22,968 bases of DNA from ECT2AJA-044 sp965658225. GTDB lineage: Bacteria; Bacteroidota; Bacteroidia; Flavobacteriales; ECT2AJA-044. Below, in pieces: positions 8,775 through 16,822 of this stretch (position 1 is its first letter; each line of letters begins with the position of its first letter). The position numbers were made by a program, and so were the translations under genes. The stretch is from contig CBFHRK010000029.1 of the NCBI GenBank assembly GCA_965658225.1, positions 1 through 22,968 of the forward strand, read 5' to 3'. Under the pieces are notes generated by a model that made no database searches, had not been told where the DNA came from, and saw only the letters and a list, made by a program, of their open reading frames with translations.

Positions 8775-9775
8775 GGTTGCAACACCTTTGTTTGAATTAA
8801 TTCTTCTCCACCGGGTCCCTTTACGGATAGTGAAATTAGAGGGGGACTTACCGACCAGTCGATGTTAATAATACCGTAGTTTCTGGAGATTGAACGGGCC
8901 ATTCGATATGGATTCGATTCTTGATAAGCTTGGTCCCAAGTATGAGATAACCCACTGGTAGTCATTTCATAAAGTGAAATTCCGTCATCCATTTTCAATT
9001 TGGAAATTTCGCCAATGTGTCGGTCACCGCTTACGAGAACGAGGCCCGCCGGACGCGTTTCGTTGATTAATGTTAGGAGTCGCTTTCTTTCTTTTGGAAA
9101 ATTACTCCACTTCTCATAAGGGTGTTCATCGGAGAGTATTTGGATACCACTGGCTAGAATATGCACTTGTGCATTCGAGTTTGTCAATTCTTTTTCAAGC
9201 CATTTCCATTGAGCTTCGCCGAGTAGTTGCCCGGTAGAGTCGGGGTAATAGCGAAATCCAGAATCTCGGTTCGCGGCACCCAATGGATCGCGGAACCATC
9301 GAGCATCTAGGAGCAGGATTTTCACTTTTTGTCCTTCCGGGCCAAATTCATAGGATTGATACGCGCCGGCGTGTTTTCTATCAAGGCTTGATTCTGGAAC
9401 GTCTAAAAAATCAAATAGGAGCTCTTTGGCTTGTGCTTTATATGGATAGGTTCGATCGCCGTCATTTACTCCATAATCGTGATCGTCCCAAATTCCAATG
9501 ACGTCTGTTTTAGCGAGGAGTTCTTGATATTCAGGGTGACTTTTTTGGCGAGCGTATCTCTTTTGAAGGGTATCCATATGATCGGAATCCCCGTAAATAA
9601 TATCCCCCAACCAAACCCACAGATCGGGGTTTTCTGAATTGATTTCCTGCCAAAGTTGTTTTTCGGGCAAATTTTGTTTGGAGCAACTACCCAGGGCAAT
9701 TTTTGCCAAGGGAGCGCTATGCTGTCCGAAACTAAGTATGGGAACGAGAAGAAGTAAGAATTGTAGTTTTTTCAT
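8771..9775 (-). CDS. Secreted PhoD-like alkaline phosphatase / metallophosphoesterase
   Basis: The 334-residue protein begins with a signal peptide (MKKLQFLLLL hydrophobic core, likely cleaved near residue 17-20), so it acts in the periplasm or at the cell surface. The PhoD-like metallophosphatase core has ALGSC (27-31), WLGDIIYGD (55-63), WDDHDYG (96-102) and SGDRH (249-253), which supply the usual Asp/His metal ligands. It lacks the extra N-terminal domain of long PhoD enzymes, as do many Bacteroidota short forms. The substrate is unknown; phosphodiesterase or phosphomonoesterase activity on organic phosphate is plausible. It lies downstream of a TonB-dependent receptor on the same strand, but a strong terminator stands only 7 nt before its ATG (see findings). 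Confidence 0.88.
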   Translation of the reverse strand: MKKLQFLLLLVPILSFGQHSAPLAKIALGSCSKQNLPEKQLWQEINSENPDLWVWLGDIIYGDSDHMDTLQKRYARQKSHPEYQELLAKTDVIGIWDDHDYGVNDGDRTYPYKAQAKELLFDFLDVPESSLDRKHAGAYQSYEFGPEGQKVKILLLDARWFRDPLGAANRDSGFRYYPDSTGQLLGEAQWKWLEKELTNSNAQVHILASGIQILSDEHPYEKWSNFPKERKRLLTLINETRPAGLVLVSGDRHIGEISKLKMDDGISLYEMTTSGLSHTWDQAYQESNPYRMARSISRNYGIINIDWSVSPPLISLSVKGPGGEELIQTKVLQP

Positions 9776-9781
9776 AGAAAT

Positions 9782-9816
9782 AAAAAAAAGGGAGCCTCCA
9801 AAGATGGGGCTCCCTT
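9782..9816 (-). terminator. Rho-independent terminator of the TonB-dependent receptor gene
   Basis: On the minus strand a GC-rich hairpin with arms GGGAGCC (9814-9808) and GGCTCCC (9796-9790), extended by AA/TT pairs, is followed by eight consecutive T residues (9789-9782). It sits 24 bp after the receptor stop and immediately before the phosphatase start at 9775. Confidence 0.9.
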
Positions 9817-9839
9817 GTATAAGTTATGATGCGTTTGTT

Positions 9840-12554
9840 TTAGTTGAAACGAATACGAACTCCACCGTTGAAATTACGAGGTAATCCTAAGAATACTTCT
9901 GCGTCATCGGCATCGTGGTCTCCGTCAAAACTGTTGAAGCGACTATTGTCCAATGCGTCTTGAACGTAGATTTCATCCAGAGCATTGAATACATGGCCAA
10001 ATACATCGATTGAAACATCGTCTCCTTGAAATATTGTCCAGTTTGCGTGAAGGTCAAGTACAAAGTAATCAGGAGCTTTCCATGATTGGGCTCTGTCTGT
10101 TTCGTCTGTACGTCCGAATGGATCCCAGTCTGAATAGTTGTTCATGTACTGACGAGCTACCGCTTGGAAGTTTAACTTTCGGCTTGGCTTCCAATTGGCG
10201 ACTAAGCTGAACGAAGTTTGCGGTGAATCACCAACCTTGAGATCTTTCACGTAATATCCGTATTCAACTTCAACAATATCACCCGTTTCTTGATCTCTCG
10301 TTGTATATGTTCCTTGAACGTCATCGGTATACACCCAGTTGTTAAAGCTGGCAACTGCATCGAATCGCCATTTTCTCGTTGGCTGGTATCCAATTTCAAA
10401 CTCAACCCCTTGATGGTTTGCATTCATTCCCGTTATGTAAATGAAATTGTCGCTTCCATCTGCTTCACGAATTCCCTGTACTAAGGTACGGTCGTTCCAA
10501 GTGGTGTTATAGTAAGTTGCGTTTACTCCTAATTTGCCGTTGTTGCTCGTCCATCGCGTTCCAACTTCAAAGCTCAAGAACTTTTCGTTTTCAGGGTTTG
10601 GATAAACTTGACCTGTTCGGTCTGAGATAGCAGCATCGAAAATTGGATTCTTAGAAACATATCCAGCATTTCCGAAAACACTTAAGTTTTCATTCAAAGC
10701 ATACAATGCCCCTCCCTTGATTTGGTATCCAGGTAAGTTTTTAGCTTCGGACACGCGAAAATCTCCATTCTCATCGGCATTGAAATAATCCTCAAAAGAG
10801 TATCCAATCGATGTGAAACCGGCCATTGCGTTCAGGTTCAAAGCTCCTAAGTCCCACATTCCTTGAGCGTATCCACCTAGCCAGCTAACGGTATTTGTGT
10901 TCCAATAATCAAGCTTATCACCCAAGCCCTTCATGTAGTCGCTGGTCTGAGTGTCGAAATCATTTCCAGTGTAGTAGTAGTAGTCTCCGCCTAAAAGATC
11001 ACGTACTTCGCGGTAATGCTCAATTTCGGCAGTTCGTGCATCGATACCCACTACAAGGTCGAAGTTATCGCTTACCTCAATGAACATTTTCGATAACAAG
11101 CCTAATGTCCATTGGTTGTTACGAGAATTCCGCAAAATTCCAGTAGATCGATTTAGGTCTGTATTAATGTTCTGATCAATATTATTGCTGTTTTGAGCAA
11201 TTTCTTTGTTCCAATCGCGACGGAAGGTCGGAGGAAGCGAGCTCACAGATCCGAAGGTTCCTGAACCACCACCGCGGCCACCAGACCAATAAGCGATGTT
11301 TGTCCAGCGCAATTTGTCGCTAAAGTTGTGGTACCAGTTCAAGTTTACTTGTGGTTTGTGAAAGAAGTTTTCACGTTCCATAATATAGTTTTGATCATAT
11401 CTGCGTAAATCAGATTTTTCACCGTACATACCGTAGTATTGCAATCCTGTATAACCTGGATCAACGGCGGTGTAATTCTGATTAAATTGACGGCCGTACT
11501 CGGCATACTCTTGTAATGCTGCCGGGTCATAATCGTCCAAACTAGAGGCAAATTCTTGGTCGTATCGGGCAATGTTTTGACGGTATAAATTTTGGCCGTG
11601 TCTTTGGGGAGCTCCCATAACGAAGAATTCTATTTTGTCGTCATCGGAAAATTTGTAGCTAGCTCCTAAGTAATACGAGTAAGCATCGGCGAAGGTTCCT
11701 TCGTAAAATCCGTCTTGAGTCAAACGAGTTAACGTACCGCTCATGGCAAAACCATCGAGGTCACCCGTGTGGAAGGTAGCCGTAGTTTTGCTCATGTTCC
11801 AAGAACCGTATTCTTGTTGCAGTACCGCACCTGCTTGTTGCGCAGCTGGATCAGTAATAATGTTAATCGTTCCCCCAATAGATGGAGTTGCCAAATTCAC
11901 TGCAGAAAGTCCTCTTTGAACTTGAATATTGGAAGTAGCATCCCCAATACCAGACCAGTTCGACCAATAAACCCATCCGTTTTCCATATCATTAACGGGA
12001 ACTCCGTTAATCAAAATGGCGATGTTTCTTTGGTTAAATCCGCGCATGTTAATACGACTGTCGCCAAATCCACCACCACTATTGGTTGAATAAATATTCG
12101 GCGCAGTATTTAAAACATTGGGTAAATCGCGCGAAGCTAATCTCAGCTGCACATCTCTTTTTTCAACGTTTGTGGCTACGAATGGAGTTTTTTCGTCGTA
12201 GCGAGACGATACCAATTCAAGCTCGCTAAGCTGGAATGCACCCGCGCTAACACCGATATCACCTAAACGGGTTGTTTGTCCGTCTACTACAGTGACCGTA
12301 AATTCTTTGGGTTCATAACCTATAAAACTTACTACTGCATCATAAGATCCTGCTGGGGCAGAAAGCGAAAAGAAACCATTAATATCGGTACTCGTTCCGA
12401 AAGTGGTTCCTTTTAAACTGACATTTGCTCCGACTAAATCTTCTTCGGTTGCATCATTAACGATATGACCTCGAAGAGTTCCTTGCGCCCATGTGCCTAT
12501 TGAAAACAGACTCATTAAAAGGATCAAAAAACTGAATTTGTAATTGATTCTCAT
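9840..12554 (-). CDS. TonB-dependent outer-membrane receptor with carboxypeptidase-regulatory-like domain
   Basis: The 904-residue outer-membrane transporter has a signal peptide (1 to about 23, ending TWAQG) and a CarboxypepD_reg-like beta domain (about 26-105, GANVSLKGTTFGTSTDINGF). A plug domain follows (about 112-235), with NMRGFNQRNIAILINGVPV and the MENGWVYWSNWSG segment. The rest is a long beta-barrel rich in aromatic residues, ending with GGVRIRFN, a normal barrel C-terminus with a terminal aromatic-x motif. It would import a ligand with energy from TonB-ExbBD. No SusD-like partner is adjacent, so this is not a classic glycan utilisation pair; the ligand is unknown. Its own promoter region contains a perfect inverted repeat, and a strong terminator follows, so it is likely a monocistronic regulated unit. 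Confidence 0.93.
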   Translation of the reverse strand: MRINYKFSFLILLMSLFSIGTWAQGTLRGHIVNDATEEDLVGANVSLKGTTFGTSTDINGFFSLSAPAGSYDAVVSFIGYEPKEFTVTVVDGQTTRLGDIGVSAGAFQLSELELVSSRYDEKTPFVATNVEKRDVQLRLASRDLPNVLNTAPNIYSTNSGGGFGDSRINMRGFNQRNIAILINGVPVNDMENGWVYWSNWSGIGDATSNIQVQRGLSAVNLATPSIGGTINIITDPAAQQAGAVLQQEYGSWNMSKTTATFHTGDLDGFAMSGTLTRLTQDGFYEGTFADAYSYYLGASYKFSDDDKIEFFVMGAPQRHGQNLYRQNIARYDQEFASSLDDYDPAALQEYAEYGRQFNQNYTAVDPGYTGLQYYGMYGEKSDLRRYDQNYIMERENFFHKPQVNLNWYHNFSDKLRWTNIAYWSGGRGGGSGTFGSVSSLPPTFRRDWNKEIAQNSNNIDQNINTDLNRSTGILRNSRNNQWTLGLLSKMFIEVSDNFDLVVGIDARTAEIEHYREVRDLLGGDYYYYTGNDFDTQTSDYMKGLGDKLDYWNTNTVSWLGGYAQGMWDLGALNLNAMAGFTSIGYSFEDYFNADENGDFRVSEAKNLPGYQIKGGALYALNENLSVFGNAGYVSKNPIFDAAISDRTGQVYPNPENEKFLSFEVGTRWTSNNGKLGVNATYYNTTWNDRTLVQGIREADGSDNFIYITGMNANHQGVEFEIGYQPTRKWRFDAVASFNNWVYTDDVQGTYTTRDQETGDIVEVEYGYYVKDLKVGDSPQTSFSLVANWKPSRKLNFQAVARQYMNNYSDWDPFGRTDETDRAQSWKAPDYFVLDLHANWTIFQGDDVSIDVFGHVFNALDEIYVQDALDNSRFNSFDGDHDADDAEVFLGLPRNFNGGVRIRFN

Positions 12555-12556
12555 TT

Positions 12557-12586
12557 TACATTTGGTTTAGTTCAAGCCCAAATGTA
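12557..12586 (-). promoter_or_regulatory. Promoter of TonB-dependent receptor with overlapping 9-bp inverted repeat
   Basis: The minus strand has a perfect TAnnTTTG box, TACATTTG (12586-12579), 24 nt before the receptor ATG; no good -33 TTG is seen at the usual spacing. The box is part of a perfect 9-bp inverted repeat, TACATTTGG (12557-12565) and CCAAATGTA (12578-12586), separated by 12 bp. The symmetry covers the -7 box and the expected start site, as expected for a repressor operator. Confidence 0.55.
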
Positions 12587-12628
12587 GAATCGTCAAGTAA
12601 AGAACTGTTTAAGCCAAAAATATGCTCA

Positions 12629-12644
12629 GGTTACTTATTTAACC
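12629..12644 (-). terminator. Weak hairpin after dnaG
   Basis: A 5-bp hairpin (GGTTA / TAACC, 6-nt loop) lies 62 bp past the dnaG stop. The nearest T-run on the minus strand is several bases further on, so this is at best a weak terminator. The rest of the 151-bp gap holds only the receptor promoter. Confidence 0.2.
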
Positions 12645-12705
12645 CGAATGTTACGCAAATGATAATACTAACAGAGTGTTGATAACGAGACTGTTGCGCT
12701 TGTAA

Positions 12706-14691
12706 TTATAGGATCCGTCCGAGCGGTTTGTTGATGTGCTCTGCGACTTGATTCAATTTGAGCAATCGCTCGATGTGTGCAATTCGTGTTGCTTCATCCA
12801 ATTCATCTCTTAACTTTTCCGTAATCTCTCTCCTCAATAAAAACACTTTTCGCTCTTTAAATCGAAGTACTTTTTGCCTCATGTCTTCTGGAACTAACGA
12901 TTCGCGCGTAGAAACATATATTTCTCTTTTTCCCCAATCGCTTAATTGGTACGCCTCCGTCATTAATTCACTGGCAAGCTTCGATAAAGCTTCGTTTTCG
13001 TGACGAATAAAGAAGGTGCCGTCGCGAATTTCTCCTGCTTCCACTCCTGCAACAATGAGATCAAATACCTCTGAGAATAATGGGTCGTTAAAATTTAATC
13101 CATCACCTAAAATATCTTCAACAACTAATTCAGCCAATGGAATCTGCTCGTATTTTTCTTCGGGCGGATTCACCTCTTCGTCCCAATCGGGGTTTTCGAC
13201 TTCCATCAATTGGGTACCGAAGTTCAGCAGTAATTCGAGCACTCCTTTTTCTTGCTCGTAATCGGTAACCCCCTTTCCTTTCGGGCTTTTACTCAGGCCC
13301 TCCTCGGGCCGATTATGAACCACGCTAAATGGATCGGCCGTTTCAACATTCTCTTCTTGTTGTGCCTTTTTCCGATCCTGACTATTCTTCTTCCGTTTTT
13401 GCTGGGCAAGCTCGTTGTACAAAACTTGCTCGTCCATTTCGAATACTCGTGCTGTTTCACGCACGTACACATCACGCGTAATTCGATCGGGGATTTTCGC
13501 AACACTCGATAGGATTTCTCGAATCAATTGAGCCCGCTTCACGGGGTCTCCTTTCGATTCTTCGAGTAAGAGCTGCGTTTTAAACTGAAGAAAGTCTTTC
13601 GCTTGTTCGTTTAAGAAGAGTGTAACCTCTTCATTGGGTTTCGATCGGGCGAAGGAATCGGGATCTTCTCCTTCCGGAAAAAGAACCACTTTCACGTTCA
13701 TGCCTTCTTCTAGAATGAGGTCTATTCCACGAAACGACGCCTTGATTCCGGCCGGATCGCCATCGTAAAGGATCACTACATTGGGCGTGTATCGGCGAAT
13801 CAAACGAACCTGATCTGGTGTTAAGGCGGTTCCTGAACTTGCCACTACGTTTTTAATTCCTGCTTGGTACAAGCTGAGCACATCGGTATAGCCTTCCACT
13901 AAATAGCAAACATCGTTGCGCACAATCGATTGCTTGGCTTGGTAAATACCGTACAGTATTTTACTCTTCGAGTAGATGTCTGTTTCCGGCGAATTCACAT
14001 ACTTCGCTACATTCTTATCGCTTTTGAGGGTTCGTCCTCCAAAGGCAATTACACGGCCCGATAAGTTGTGAATGGGAAACATGACCCGACCTTTAAAGCG
14101 GTCGAATTTCTTTTCGCCTTCATCGCGTACAATGGTAAGTCCGGCTTTGTCGAGGTAGTCGAGTTGATATCCGGCCGTTAGGGCGGTATCTGTAAATGCC
14201 TGCCACTGATCGGGGTTGTAACCCAACTGAAAATCAGTGATCGTTTGATCGCTAAATCCGCGCTCGTGGAAATATGTCAAGGCAATGGCCTTTCCTTCCT
14301 CGGCTTCAAGCTGTTTGTGAAAGTACTCCGCGGCAAATTTGCTCACTATATAAAGACTCTCGCGCTCGTTCGCGGCTTGCTGCTCTTCGGGCGTTTGTTC
14401 CTTTTCTTCAATTTCAATTCCGTACTTACCGGCCAAGTAGCGAAGCGCTTCTGGGTAGGTGAAGTGCTCGTGTTCCATGAGGAAATTGACTACGCTGCCG
14501 CCTTTTCCAGAAGAAAAATCTTTGTAAATCTGCTTGGCTGGGGAAACGACAAACGAAGGTGTTTTCTCGTTCGCGAACGGACTCAGCCCTTTGAGGTTGG
14601 AGCCGGTTCGTTTCAATTGAACGAATTCGCCAATGACTTCCTCAATACGGGAAGCTTCAAAAATACGGTCTACGGTTTCCTTGGGAATCAC
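12706..14691 (-). CDS. dnaG: DNA primase DnaG (zinc-ligand-less form)
   Basis: DnaG makes RNA primers for replication with the replicative helicase. The 661-residue protein has the N-terminal CHC2-like domain (1 to about 95), the catalytic core with DFQLGYNPDQW and FPIHNLSGRVIAFGGR, and a TOPRIM fold (VEGYTDVLSLYQAG, then LYDGDPAG and the EGEDPDSF acidic motif). A helical C-terminal region follows that would bind helicase. All four usual zinc ligands are replaced: S37, A40, D58 and S61 stand where Cys, His, Cys, Cys are expected. I recall the same pattern in other Flavobacteriia. The start is GTG at 14691, giving the conserved start IPKETVDRIFEASRIEEVIG; no upstream in-frame start exists before the previous stop. 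It lies 26 bp after the polyprenyl synthase gene. Confidence 0.95.
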   Translation of the reverse strand: MIPKETVDRIFEASRIEEVIGEFVQLKRTGSNLKGLSPFANEKTPSFVVSPAKQIYKDFSSGKGGSVVNFLMEHEHFTYPEALRYLAGKYGIEIEEKEQTPEEQQAANERESLYIVSKFAAEYFHKQLEAEEGKAIALTYFHERGFSDQTITDFQLGYNPDQWQAFTDTALTAGYQLDYLDKAGLTIVRDEGEKKFDRFKGRVMFPIHNLSGRVIAFGGRTLKSDKNVAKYVNSPETDIYSKSKILYGIYQAKQSIVRNDVCYLVEGYTDVLSLYQAGIKNVVASSGTALTPDQVRLIRRYTPNVVILYDGDPAGIKASFRGIDLILEEGMNVKVVLFPEGEDPDSFARSKPNEEVTLFLNEQAKDFLQFKTQLLLEESKGDPVKRAQLIREILSSVAKIPDRITRDVYVRETARVFEMDEQVLYNELAQQKRKKNSQDRKKAQQEENVETADPFSVVHNRPEEGLSKSPKGKGVTDYEQEKGVLELLLNFGTQLMEVENPDWDEEVNPPEEKYEQIPLAELVVEDILGDGLNFNDPLFSEVFDLIVAGVEAGEIRDGTFFIRHENEALSKLASELMTEAYQLSDWGKREIYVSTRESLVPEDMRQKVLRFKERKVFLLRREITEKLRDELDEATRIAHIERLLKLNQVAEHINKPLGRIL

Positions 14692-14717
14692 CTTTCGAAG
14701 ATAAGAATTAGCGCCGT

Positions 14718-15692
14718 TTATTGGTCGCGGTCGATCACGTAATTCACCAACTCTTGTAAGCTTGTTTTTGCAGGAGAATCGGGATAAGTATTTAGGATCT
14801 CAAGGGCCGATTCTTTGTATTCGTGCATCTTGCCCTGAGCGTATTCAATACCGCCACTTTGGTTTACGTAGTCGATCACTTCTTTTACTCGTTTCGGATC
14901 GAGATTGTGGTTCTTGACAGTGTTGATGATCCGTTTCTTGTCTTTCCGATCGGCGTGCTCCAAGGCGTAAATCAGGGGCAAGGTCATTTTCTGTTCCTTG
15001 ATATCGATGCCCGTGGGTTTGCCAATTTTTCCGGCCGACGCGTAATCGAATAAATCGTCTTTGATTTGAAAGGCAATTCCCACTTTTAATCCGAATAAGC
15101 GCATTTGCTCAACGGTCGCTTCATCGCGATTCACCGATGCGCAGCCTGCGGCACAGCAGGCGGCTATGAGTGTGGCCGTCTTCTGTTCAATGATGTCGAA
15201 GTAAATCGATTCTTTAATGTCGAGCCGACGGGCTTTTTCAATTTGAAGCAGTTCTCCTTCGCTCATTTCTCGAACGGCATTACTCACAATTTTCAACAGG
15301 TGGAAATCCTCGTTTTCAACGGAGAGTAACAGACCGCGCGATAGTAAATAATCGCCCACAAGTACGGCGATTTTGTTTTTCCAAAGTGCATTCAATGAGA
15401 AAAATCCACGCCGCATATTGGCGTCGTCAACCACGTCGTCGTGCACGAGGGTAGCTGTGTGCAGAAGTTCAATTAACGAAGCTGCCCGATGGCTACTTTC
15501 GTTGAGTTCACCGTTTAGTTGAGCACTTAAAAAAACGAACATCGGGCGCATTTGCTTCCCCTTTCGTTTTACGATGTAATGAGTGATTCGATCGAGAAGA
15601 GGAACCCGACTGGCCATTGAGGCTCGGAATTTCTTTTCGAACTCCGCCATTTCGGCGGCAATCGGTTGTTTTATGTGATCGAGTTTCCCCAT
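14718..15692 (-). CDS. Polyprenyl diphosphate synthase (trans-type, IspB-like)
   Basis: The enzyme condenses isopentenyl diphosphate onto allylic diphosphates to make a long trans-prenyl chain, most likely the menaquinone side chain. The 324 residues show the first aspartate-rich motif DDVVDD (85-90) preceded by LIELLHTATLVH, and the second motif KDDLFDY (211-217) preceded by GIAFQI. Chain length cannot be read with certainty from sequence alone. It has its own promoter just upstream, in the 43-bp gap after rlmN, and is followed closely by dnaG, with which it may be co-transcribed. Confidence 0.92.
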   Translation of the reverse strand: MGKLDHIKQPIAAEMAEFEKKFRASMASRVPLLDRITHYIVKRKGKQMRPMFVFLSAQLNGELNESSHRAASLIELLHTATLVHDDVVDDANMRRGFFSLNALWKNKIAVLVGDYLLSRGLLLSVENEDFHLLKIVSNAVREMSEGELLQIEKARRLDIKESIYFDIIEQKTATLIAACCAAGCASVNRDEATVEQMRLFGLKVGIAFQIKDDLFDYASAGKIGKPTGIDIKEQKMTLPLIYALEHADRKDKKRIINTVKNHNLDPKRVKEVIDYVNQSGGIEYAQGKMHEYKESALEILNTYPDSPAKTSLQELVNYVIDRDQ

Positions 15693-15703
15693 TGTGGTGC
15701 CGC

Positions 15704-15732
15704 CAAAGGTAAGAATTAGATAAGGTCAACAA
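15704..15732 (-). promoter_or_regulatory. Candidate promoter of polyprenyl synthase (and dnaG)
   Basis: TTG (15732-15730) and a perfect TAnnTTTG box, TACCTTTG (15711-15704), are separated by 18 bp. A second TTG (15729-15727) gives a shorter 15-bp spacer. The ATG lies 11 nt past the box, predicting a leader of only about 7 nt. Confidence 0.55.
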
Positions 15733-15735
15733 ACC

Positions 15736-16776
15736 CTATTCTTCCTTGTTCGCTAATTGTCCGCAAGCGGCGTCAATATCTTGCCCGCGCGACCGGCGAA
15801 TATTTACAACTACTCCTTCGCGTTCAAGCCTTGATACGTAATGTTGAATGACCGATTCAGGGGCCGGAACAAAACGCGGATCGTCAATGCTGTTGTACTG
15901 AATGAGGTTAACCTTGGATGGAACCAAACGGCAGAAATCGAGCAATGCGTCGATATCTTCATCTTGGTCGTTGATGCCGTTCCAAACGACGTATTCGTAG
16001 GTTACTTTTTTCCCCGTTTTCCCGTGCCAGTATTTGAGGGCATCTTTGAGTTGGTCGAGCGGATTGTGCTCGGTAAAGGGCATAATTTTTTTGCGTACCT
16101 CTTCACGGCCCGAGTGTAAACTAAGGGCGAGGTTGAATTTCACTTGATCGTCGGCAAGTCTTCGAATTCCTTTGGCCACCCCAACGGTAGATAGGGTTAT
16201 TCGTTTCGGCGACATGTTGAGTCCGTCCGGTGAAGTCACTTTTTCAATCGCTTCTAACACGTTTTTGTAATTCATGAGTGGTTCACCCATGCCCATGAGT
16301 ACGATATTGGTAAGGGGTCGGTTGAAAAACTGTTCTCCTTGTTCTTTGATGGCTACTACTTGATCGTAGATTTCGTCTGCGTTCAAATTCCTCATGCGTT
16401 TGAGTCGGGAAGTAGCGCAGAATTGGCAATCGAGGGAGCAGCCTACTTGTGAGCTAATGCAAGCTGTGATGCGGGTATCGGTCGGAATAAGAACCGATTC
16501 TACGATTTTATCATCGAAGAGTTTCACGGCATTTTTAATCGTGCCGTCGGAGCTTCGCTGCATTTTGTCGACGAGGATATGATTGATCACGAATTCGTTC
16601 GCTAGGTGTTCGCGAAGGGGCTTCGATAGGTTGGTCATATCGTCGAACGACTTGGCTGATTTGCTCCAGAGCCATTCATAGACTTGATTGCCGCGAAAGG
16701 CCTTGTCGCCGATTTCGGTAAAATAGTCTTTGAGTTCGTCGCGGGTGAGCGCGCGTATGTCGCGTTTATTGGCCAT
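15736..16776 (-). CDS. rlmN: Dual-specificity rRNA/tRNA adenine-C2 methyltransferase RlmN
   Basis: RlmN is a radical-SAM enzyme that methylates C2 of A2503 in 23S rRNA and A37 in certain tRNAs. The 346-residue protein (starting MANKRDIRALTRDEL) has the Fe-S motif CSLDCQFC with cysteines at 113, 117 and 120. The methyl-carrying C338 is in DIDAACGQL, and the partner C106 is in ACISSQ. I chose ATG at 16776 rather than the more upstream start at 16821: the latter would overlap the divergent gene, and the TACCTTTG -7 box lies within that extension. The start codon sits in one arm of a long inverted repeat shared with the divergent amidohydrolase gene. Confidence 0.94.
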   Translation of the reverse strand: MANKRDIRALTRDELKDYFTEIGDKAFRGNQVYEWLWSKSAKSFDDMTNLSKPLREHLANEFVINHILVDKMQRSSDGTIKNAVKLFDDKIVESVLIPTDTRITACISSQVGCSLDCQFCATSRLKRMRNLNADEIYDQVVAIKEQGEQFFNRPLTNIVLMGMGEPLMNYKNVLEAIEKVTSPDGLNMSPKRITLSTVGVAKGIRRLADDQVKFNLALSLHSGREEVRKKIMPFTEHNPLDQLKDALKYWHGKTGKKVTYEYVVWNGINDQDEDIDALLDFCRLVPSKVNLIQYNSIDDPRFVPAPESVIQHYVSRLEREGVVVNIRRSRGQDIDAACGQLANKEE

Positions 16777-16822
16777 GCCGCAAAGGTACGAGATTAACCG
16801 CGTTTCGTAGCTTTGCGGCATG
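16774..16822. promoter_or_regulatory. Mirror-image divergent promoter of rlmN and amidohydrolase
   Basis: Arms 16774-16791 and 16805-16822 are inverted copies matching at 17 of 18 positions around a 13-bp centre. Each arm contains a perfect TAnnTTTG box (minus strand TACCTTTG at 16788-16781; plus strand TAGCTTTG at 16808-16815), followed by CGGC and then the ATG of its gene. The start codons themselves are the ends of the repeat. Spacing predicts leaderless or nearly leaderless transcripts. No canonical -33 TTG was found for either side. Confidence 0.7.

Noticed and set aside
9840..12554. SusC/SusD-type glycan uptake pair
   Set aside because: No SusD-like lipoprotein or glycoside hydrolase is adjacent; the neighbours are dnaG and a phosphatase.
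13252..14742. Several long frames antisense to dnaG
   Set aside because: They mirror a highly conserved coding sequence and show no domain of their own; they arise from its codon use.
16777..16821. Longer rlmN start (MPQSYETRLISYLCG extension)
   Set aside because: It would start inside the divergent amidohydrolase start codon, and the TAnnTTTG box lies within the extension; the inner ATG at 16776 fits the family N-terminus.
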